Source: Tubulanus polymorphus (taxonomy: Eukaryota > Nemertea > Palaeonemertea > Tubulaniformes > Tubulanidae). Taken from it: 64,000 bases of DNA. Positions 56,421 through 64,000 of this stretch are shown here, piece after piece; position 1 is the stretch's first letter; every line of letters begins with the position of its first letter. The notes under the pieces were generated by a model that made no database searches, was not told where the DNA came from, and worked only from the letters and a program-made list of their open reading frames with translations. The translations under genes were made by a program, and so were the position numbers. The DNA lies in contig NC_134034.1 in NCBI RefSeq assembly GCF_964204645.1, positions 4,831,414-4,895,413 on the forward strand, given 5' to 3'.

Positions 56421-57773
56421 TCCTGTAGTCAACGACGTGGTCTTTCGCGTCGAAAATCTCGAAAGCGACGAAGTCATGTACATACATTTCGACGTCCAAA
56501 GGTGTGATGCTCCGAGGGTCTGACGAGTCGAACAAGATCCGGCCCAAGAACCCGCCTACCCGACAGGCTTGGCGATTGGACCATTTAATTCGTTGTCCGA
56601 AACTGTTCTTATATCAATTTGCCACTTTATTATTGCAGGTCAAGCATAAAGACGAAGTGAAGGTATTGTTATAAGTACTTTCGCCCGGGAGCCATGGAGT
56701 CGCACTCCAATGGGAACAGAACAGTGGTAGGGATCCCGCCCTTACCATCTCTGAATCGACAAGTCGCGTAGATTACCGACAGTCTCGCCGAGAGGTCGAC
56801 CGGGCTCACCGGGCCCGTGTTAAAGCGGATATGGACGAGAAAGACCGCATTGCGGAGGAGGCCTACCAACTAGACGCGAGCTTTCTCGCGCAGCAGACGG
56901 ATATCGGTCTAGAGATTCGCCGAGATAGCGAACTGCCGAAGGAGTCAGCTCATCAGAAGTGGAGCAGTTCGCCTACGCCCGCAACTCCTCCTCCAGTAAC
57001 GCCGCTACCAGTCACACCGCCACCGATTGCTACGCCCGCGGCCGTGCCCTGTCGTCGGCCCGGATATGCCGGTTTATTCTCATTGTGTATGGAACGAGGG
57101 GGACGCACCCCTCTCTCAGCTGGAGGCGCCTCTAGATTCACCATGCGAGGCCGCCCGATCGCCGGTCGACCTTACCGCCGTCGCTCCCGTCGTGTCAGTG
57201 TAGCCGAAACTGGAAGGGAAATTTAAACTTTTGAACAACCAGGTAACGCCAGTCATTCCTACCTGCACAATCGATTAAGGGGATCAGCGGCTCCTTGACC
57301 TTGCCGACGCTGGCGTGCCCGACGTTATCGACGGCACCGGTTATCACGTAATACTCGTGCGTTAGGGAGAAGTCGGCTCTCCGTCAACATGTAGCCCCCA
57401 TGTCACGCTACATCATCACCCGACCGAAGCGGGCTCGGCGTATCAGTATTGTGGAACACCCACGGAAACGTTTGTCGGCACAGCGTGCATGGTTCTCACG
57501 GCTCATCACGGCATGGACTGGCCGCCCGTGCAGACCGAGATCGCACCGTGTTGCCGTGTGGGGCCTGGATCGCCAGCCCAGTCCGCCGTCCCGTGTGCGA
57601 ACGACTATAAGGATGCAAAGATTCCTCATTTGTGTTAATGTATTTTTACTTTTTACCTTTTGTACCGGTGTTCCGCTGGTTTCTGCGATATTGTCGGGGT
57701 CGTTGAGGGCCGAGCGGAGGCTGATTCGGAGTACTCCGTCCGACATATTATCTCTGCCGACAATGGCAGTCAC
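56421..57773 (-). CDS. Probable spliced gene, unidentified, GC-rich
   Basis: Three minus-strand stretches look coding and have splice-like edges: 57773-57657 (starts TAIVGRDNMSDGVLRISL), about 57378-57263 (EYYVITGAVDNVGHASVGK) and about 56602-56421 (RILFDSSDPRSITPLDVEM, then VHDFVAFEIFDA, ending in TAA). A further candidate exon lies at 58150-57989. Codon use is GC-rich, unlike the neighbouring element. I recognise no family. It could be a host gene fragment or an insert from another virus. Confidence 0.45.
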
Positions 57774-57779
57774 CTATAT

Positions 57780-59040
57780 TCACCATTACCCCTCTTTCAA
57801 ACACGCGGTCGTCGCTTTGCCTGCGTAACGTAGCCACTGAGTCTCGACAAGTTTACTTCAACGACATTTTCAATTTGGCGCGCTATCGTTGATTAACGAC
57901 AACGCTCGTCGTTGAAGGTCTGAACTATTTGAAGCTCCGTCGTACATTTCTTCGTCGCGCGTCCTACCTAACACTCGCGTCGTTATGGTCAACGCGCGTC
58001 TATGTCGACCTTATAGTTATCGGTCGTCTCTTTGGAACGAATCAGAATGATCTGGCTGGGGTCGTATATACTTATAAATATGTCGGGGCATTGGAAGCCG
58101 CGAAGGGGTGCGACTTTCGATATATCAAGATGTACAGAAATAATATAACTTGTATGCTGACGTGATGCCCTCACGGCACCGAGAACGATGAATCTGATAG
58201 TTGAAAAATATACATTCAATTGATCATTTTACATACTAATCAAACTTCACACTTGCCGTTATTTGATTTGCTGGCACCGGAAAGAAGAATGAGGATTTTA
58301 CGTTTTTTCTGCTGCATCGTACCTATTTAACTTAATATGAGGATCGCCCCTACTGACCCTCGTTACCGACGACACTTACGCACATGACTACTTTGACACA
58401 TCTGGCATGAGTCGCATTTAGCCCCTGAGATGGTGGGGGACAACTATGGTGCGAGTGGGCACTTGGAATGGGGGTAGCCATACCGGCCGAGTAATCAACA
58501 CTGAGATGTTCGTTTCGAGGAAAGCCCCTAATGCGGATTACTCACTGATAGCGGGAAAGGGGGTCTGTATCGAACTCACAGATTGAGGCCCCGTGGAGTA
58601 GGGAGGCGACTGTTTGGAGGAGAGCATACGGCGCTAGCGTCCTTTTTAACGATAAATATCATTAGAGGAACGAATTTTACTATTTATTTTGGCTTTAGAA
58701 GTTAAATTACGTACATGATTGATATTTTTCAAGGTACGGTTTTACTGTTATTGCACCGGATTATTTACTTTTTGCCGGATTCACTACCCGAGGCGGTCGA
58801 CCCAAGCGGACCCGTGTAGCGAACGCCCCAACACAATTGAGTGACCACGACTGCGCTATCTATGGACGTCTACAGTCACTATTTTACAATGTATTTACAC
58901 GAACCGCTACAACTGCATCCTGTATTAGACTCTCTAGCCGCGGGCCTCTTAGTGTCGTTTTTCTTTAGCTCCGCTGTGACCGAAGTCCGTCCGTCCGTTC
59001 GGTGTCCGGCGTCAACTTTTTCTTTATATCCCTACTAGTC
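57780..59040. other. GC-richer DNA without a recognised gene
   Basis: Short ORFs on both strands with no motif I can name. The part at 58390-58640 is rich in GGGG tracts and resembles neither tRNA nor rRNA on inspection. Confidence 0.4.
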
Positions 59041-59044
59041 CTAC

Positions 59045-59705
59045 AGTTCTGATGGGATCTTGATGAAACTTGGTATGAATGATCTATGGGGGAGTGCCTA
59101 CAAAAGTACAGAGACATAATTTTGATTTTGCATAAATTATGCAAATTAGGGCTATTTTTAGATTTTCACTAAAATCGCTACTCCTCCATCGATTTTCAGC
59201 GGATTTCAATCAAACTTGGTATGAATGATCTATGGGGGAGTGCCTACAAAAGTACAGAGCCATAATTTTGATTTTGCATAAATTATGCAAATTAGGGCTA
59301 TTTTTAGATTTTCACTAAAATCGCTACTCCTCCATCGATTTTCAGCGGATTTCAATCAAACTTGGTATAAATGATCTATAGGGGAGTGCCTACAAAAGTA
59401 CAGAGCCATATTTTTGATTTTGCATAAATTATGCAAATTAGGGCTATTTTTAGATTTTCACTAAAATCGCTACTCCTCCATCGATTTTCAGCGGATTTCA
59501 ATCAAACTTGGTATGAATGATCTATGGGGGAGTGCCTACAAAAGTATAGAGCCATACTTTTGATTTTGCATAAATTATGCAAATTAGGGCTATTTTTAGA
59601 TTTTCACTTAAATTGCTACTTCTACTCCAGTTTTCAGTAGATTTCAACCAAACTTCATATGAATGATCTATTGGGGAGTGCCTACAAAAGTATAGAGCCA
59701 TTCTA
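59045..59705. repeat. 146-bp satellite, about 4.5 units
   Basis: The phrase GATCTAT(G/A/T)GGGGAGTGCC recurs at 59081, 59227, 59373, 59519 and 59665, exactly 146 bp apart. The first four units are nearly identical and the last is diverged. Confidence 0.95.
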
Positions 59706-59709
59706 TATC

Positions 59710-61005
59710 GAAGCAATTGCATAGATTTTTGATAAATTCCACTTGGTGCCTATACTTGGGGACTACAGTTTGTTCCACTTATGACTTCAGTTCCAACAGT
59801 TTGTCAGTTTAGAGTATGTTAGTATGATTATTGGTATTGTGGCCCTTCTCCAAGTGGCTATAATGTCCCTGAACATCTAGTTTCAAATAGATACTGATGT
59901 GATAGTCTATGCTCCAAGCCCCAACAAAGACAGCGGAGCTATATAAGCCGACAGGCTTCTTGTTTAATAATGAATTTATTTCCATGATATACATTAGTAC
60001 AAGACTTACAAAATAAAACTTACGAACCGCATTTAAAATGCATTTTATGCAAGTATGTGTCCGTTGTCATAGCTTCGGTCATGCTGGCTGTGGGTTGGTT
60101 TAGTATACTCCTTTTAATTGCCTTTGGGATACGGTTTTGAGGGTGCGGATCTGTTTTGAGGGTGCGGATTCTATTTTCGACGATTGTGATTACCGTTGGG
60201 TAACTATTAAGGGGTTGCTTTTCCTTCCCTCTGGTCATGTTACCGCGGCATATGACGCTTACAAACGATTGTACGTTTATATATGTTATCTTTGAGCTAT
60301 TAGGGAATTGCTATGGAAGCCCTGAGACGACATCTTGGGTTCACGAGTTCCCCAGTTCATGACTTCCTGAGTTTATGAGATTTCGAGTTTATTTGGGCAT
60401 GAACATCACTATGAAATTACGCGACTTAAAAAATCGTATTTTCAAGGTCAAGTGCCCTCTGAATAGCATATTGAGTAAAACCTATTTTTCAAATGACGTG
60501 TATAAATGATAAGTGTGTTACTAATTTGGATTTTGGTAAAGCCATTACTGAGAAATAAGACTTTAAAGTCGGCTTTTTTCACCAGCTTCCCATATACAGC
60601 ATATGCGCGTTTGCTGTGAAAAACTCACGATCGCTGACGTCTCTGTAGTCAAACACACATTTCCACGTGCGTTGTACCACTGAAGATGAACAAACTTTTT
60701 GTGCGCTTTATGGATAGCAACGCTGTGGCAAACTAATAGATTTTATTTTAAACAATGAACTTAGCTTTATCAGATAGATTTTATAACAATCCGTGGCGAA
60801 ATAAGCTCTGTCAATCTGAAATAATCCAACAGTTTCAAGTCTGTAATCCTGCACCGCATAATCACCGTTCGTAGCGTGTTTAATCCTTTTAGAAGTTGTT
60901 TAATTATGTTATTAAATTCTTTCCGGTGTACGGTTATACATAACCAAATAAACATGCAATGGATAGCCAGCAGTAGAGCTGTGAACTAATGAAGGAATGA
61001 TACAA
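59710..61005. other. Host DNA without a recognised gene
   Basis: Only short ORFs. A 19-bp duplicated phrase (GTTTTGAGGGTGCGGAT) occurs at 60133 and 60152. Nothing else supported. Confidence 0.5.
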
Positions 61006-61009
61006 TAAT

Positions 61010-61245
61010 ATGTGTCTTATATAGCGCTAAATCCAGCCAGGCTGCTCAGAGCGCTTTACATTTTTCGATATTATTACCCCGGCCAATTTTATACTCTAAC
61101 ATGTATCAGTCATCTCTCCCTGGGGAGAAGTAACACCGAGCTGCTAACAAACGCTCAGGAGTCATCTATCAGGCCAGGTACCCATTTACTCCTGGGTGGA
61201 GAGAGGCAATGAGGATAAGTGTCTTGCCCGAGGACACTACGGCAT
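61010..61245. mobile_element. Dispersed repeat (SINE or LINE-tail type)
   Basis: Contains TATATAGCGCTAAATCCAGC, GCTCAGAGCGCTTTACA, GGTACCCATTTACTCCTGG and CTTGCCCGAGGACAC, phrases typical of a repeat that is widespread in aquatic animal genomes. No ORF. Confidence 0.6.
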
Positions 61246-61758
61246 GTTTGATTTTATATATAGGCTATGAGTACTGAGTTCACACCTTGTATGTTTGTTT
61301 GGCTAAGATGACTCATGATTACGGCGCTGACATGCGGCTGCATATGCTATATAGGTCAAAACCCCACGTGATAAATTTTTTGCATTTAGTGGGAATGTGC
61401 CAATGATTCGTTTTCAACATGGCGGATGTTAGTTCCTAAAAGTCTTAGCGCTGCCAAAAGCTCCAGTTTCCTGCCAAAGTTTTTTGAAAAACAGTACCAA
61501 ACGTGGCCAGCAGCAAGATCTCATAGGATACTATAGCACAACCGAGTTTCAGTGTCGTGCACATTTTGAATGTACATTATTTTATATCGAACAAGTTGTC
61601 GCAAATTTGTATAAATTTGAGTACTGGTGATATATAACCTGTACACGACCTGTGTATCGTCTTGCTCGAAGGATTACAACCCGTGAATTTGTGGTTTAAC
61701 TGCACTGCGTGTAACTCGTTGTGTAACTCCGATTCGGCAATTCGACGATTGTGCGACT

Positions 61759-62691
61759 ATGGAAAGAAACGACCGGTGTTCTGGTGACAAACCAGAATCA
61801 GATTCTGTATCAGATATTGAATCCTTCATGAAAAGCTCGGTCGCTGGCATCATGAACCGCTTAAATGATATTCAGCTTGAGTAAAAACAAATGAGCGATA
61901 GTTTTGATTCTCTGAAAACCACAGTTCGTGCTCATGATACCGACATAAGTACTATAAATGAAAAACTACAAAACCAGTCTAAAACTATCGACGAGCTCTC
62001 CGATTCGGTTCAATACACCAGCACATCCTACGATGACCTTTTAAACGAAAACCAAAAGTTGACCTCAGACTTGAACTTCACATCAGGGAAAGTAAACAGC
62101 CTCACCACAAGCCTTAAAACTGCAAGGGCAGATATTTAAAAAAAACTAGAAAACCTCTGCATGGAGCTTCAGTGCCAAGTGAACTCGGGCCTTACTAGAA
62201 ACTGCTCCGATCCACTAGACTGTGCAGAACTCTGCATTATCGTGAGTGACTTCAAGAAAGAACTCCAGTCTGACCTCCAAAAAACTTGTGAAGAGATGTT
62301 TGGCTATCTTGGCCATAAACAAGCAATCACAGCTCACAAACAATTGCCGATTAGAAATGGTCAGAAAAATCTGCTTGTAAAAGTCGCGTTGAAGACGAAA
62401 GCCATTAAAATCGATGTTTTGCATAATCTTAAGAAACATAATCTTAGAAAAAACACTAAGTTTGCCGATGTCTGGTTGAGATCAAGCCAGTCCCTCGCCG
62501 AACGTCTCAATGACATAAACTTCCGAAGAGTTCTAGATTTCATACCGGAGGCCAAAAAAGAACTTAAAATAGCGAGTAATGGGCGACTGATAAGTCGCTC
62601 CGTGCCACAACGGCAGCCGATAAATCGCAACGCACCTGCTCAAAAAAAACCAAACCCCAGCGACAGAGTCCGATGCAACTGCAGCCCGTGA
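61759..62691 (+). pseudogene. LINE ORF1-like protein, two nonsense codons
   Basis: One frame from an ATG at 61759, broken by TAA near 61881 and 62137. The N-terminal half is a coiled coil (DISTINEKLQNQSKTIDELS). The C-terminal half contains NLLVKVALKTKAIKIDVLHN and a basic tail with repeated RQPINR/RSVPQR, fitting a nucleic-acid chaperone of CR1/L2-like LINEs. It sits directly upstream of an endonuclease-like ORF. Confidence 0.6.
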
Positions 62692-62744
62692 TGAAAGTAC
62701 ATTTTCTCGTTTAACGTTTTGAGCTTCACCTTCCCTGCCATCCC

Positions 62745-64000
62745 AAGTTGCTGTTAATAATGAAGTAACAACTAGTGCAAACGAAACAACCAGCCGCAAG
62801 GAATACGCCGCACTGACCAACTCCACGAAACCGCGCATCCGTAAAACCACGCCTGCTGGTAATCGTAAGCGAGAAACCGTTAGACCTCCGGAAAAAAGAG
62901 CCAGAGTGGCATCTGAACAATCACCAGTTAACGAAGCGCTTCGAAACGCCAGGTTCGTCTTAGATATGGATAGTGGATTACACCTACCCTTACCGCTAGC
63001 AACTGCTCCAGAATAGGATTGCGCCGAGCCAGGAGAAATAAGTATCCTATGCCTGAATATTTGTGGTTTGAAATCAAGATCATATACTGTAGAGTTTGAC
63101 TGTTTATGCAAGTCAGCGGATATTCTAGTTTTTTCAAAAACCAAACTTGATGATTCTGATGAATTGTGGGTAAAAGAGTATTTTAGAAGTGTCGGTTATG
63201 AAGTAGTTATGAACAACAGATCGAACCTAGCTATAAGGAAATCCGGTGGAATCCTAGTTGCTTTCAAGCAAAGCATAAATAGATCAAAACCATCCAAAAA
63301 TCAACCAATACCATTCGGTGGATTGAAATTGATAAGCGATTCCTAGGTCGGGACAAACACTTATTAATTGGAGGAGTATATATCCCCCCAGTAACTAGTA
63401 GATATGGAAATATTAACTTATTTGATTAACTTGACACTGACGTTTTAAATCGATTGAGTTCTACCGATGCTTACTATTGTCTATGCGGGGATTTCAATGC
63501 CTACACAAAGCAGTTACTAGATTATTTACCCCATGACGAAACACTCATGGAATTCATAGGTCTAGATGAAGTTTTTATGGAAGACCGTCATAACCTTGAT
63601 ATATTAAAAACGCAAGGTTTACTCAATAGGAAAAACAAAGACTTCTCTATCAATAATTGGGGTTATCGTTTGTTCGAATCACAATATGTTCATTCCAAAT
63701 GGCAGATTAGGTAGTGATAAAGGAATTGGGGAGTACACGTGCATTAAAGGGAAAAACAACCATGTTATTGATTATTTTATTATGTCTTCCTTATTGTTGT
63801 CAAAATGCGTGAACTTCAGTGTAAATGACTATGACCAAATGATATCTGACGTACACTGCCCTGTTACGTGTTCCTTCTCCATTTCACACGCGAGAAGTTT
63901 ATATACCAATGAACAAAATATTCTAACACACCAGGTAAAATTTAATGGAACAGTGGCCGAAGCGATGTTTTTAGAGAGGCGACTAACCAAACCGAACTAA
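62745..64000 (+). pseudogene. LINE ORF2 endonuclease region, broken and cut by window end
   Basis: After a low-complexity basic lead, an apurinic-type endonuclease domain begins at about 63040 (ISILCLNICGLKSRS). Further motifs are GGILVAFK, CLCGDFNAY near 63483 (the catalytic GDFN) and SDVHCPV near 63850 (the catalytic D-H). Stops and frameshifts at 63016, 63344, 63427 and 63712 break it. Reverse transcriptase would lie beyond the window. Confidence 0.7.

Noticed and set aside
58380-58640. Possible rRNA or other structured RNA
   Set aside because: GC-rich and GGGG-rich, but no recognisable rRNA, snRNA or tRNA core.

Overview
The window is animal (metazoan) nuclear DNA carrying two decayed copies of a large virus-like DNA transposon of the Polinton/Maverick type (adintovirus-like). 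Host character is shown by spliced genes (a SAM-zinc finger-UIM-HECT ubiquitin ligase gene and a SAM-integrase gene), many MITEs, a tRNA-derived SINE, a LINE and satellites. The species cannot be named from sequence alone; a marine invertebrate is a reasonable guess.

Layout: 1-409, partial BED-like zinc-finger ORF. 399-16164, element E1, with PolB at its right end reading leftward. 16165-37250, host DNA: a broken SAM-integrase gene, a HECT E3 gene, a dead kinase fragment and repeats. About 37280-38553, a fragment of a third virus-like element (E3). 38554-56191, element E2, inverted relative to E1, with PolB at its left end. 56192-58900, a GC-rich block with probable unidentified minus-strand exons. 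59045-64000, a 146-bp satellite, dispersed repeats and a decayed LINE running off the window.

E1 and E2 share one gene order: PolB, a 117-aa protein, a penton-like minor capsid protein, a 113-aa protein, three small membrane proteins, a 433-aa protein with a C-terminal anchor, a coiled-coil protein ending in hydrophobic helices, a double-jelly-roll-type major capsid protein and a C2H2 protein. On the opposite strand follow a packaging ATPase, an rve integrase with chromodomain, a membrane protein and an HNH endonuclease. Together these replicate (protein-primed PolB), integrate (integrase), package (ATPase) and encapsidate (capsid proteins) a linear dsDNA. E1 keeps intact structural genes but lost the ATPase and most of the integrase by deletion. 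E2 keeps the ATPase but most other genes are broken.

The most notable observations are a 268-bp palindrome at the E1 terminus, with a fold-back at the E2 terminus stopping at the same motif; a shared T-run plus TAAATAAATG start motif before almost every gene; four copies of a 29-31 bp hairpin sequence in E1, three of them with empty sites in E2; independent insertions at the 3' end of the HNH gene; and a strongly uneven divergence between E1 and E2, limited to three proteins.
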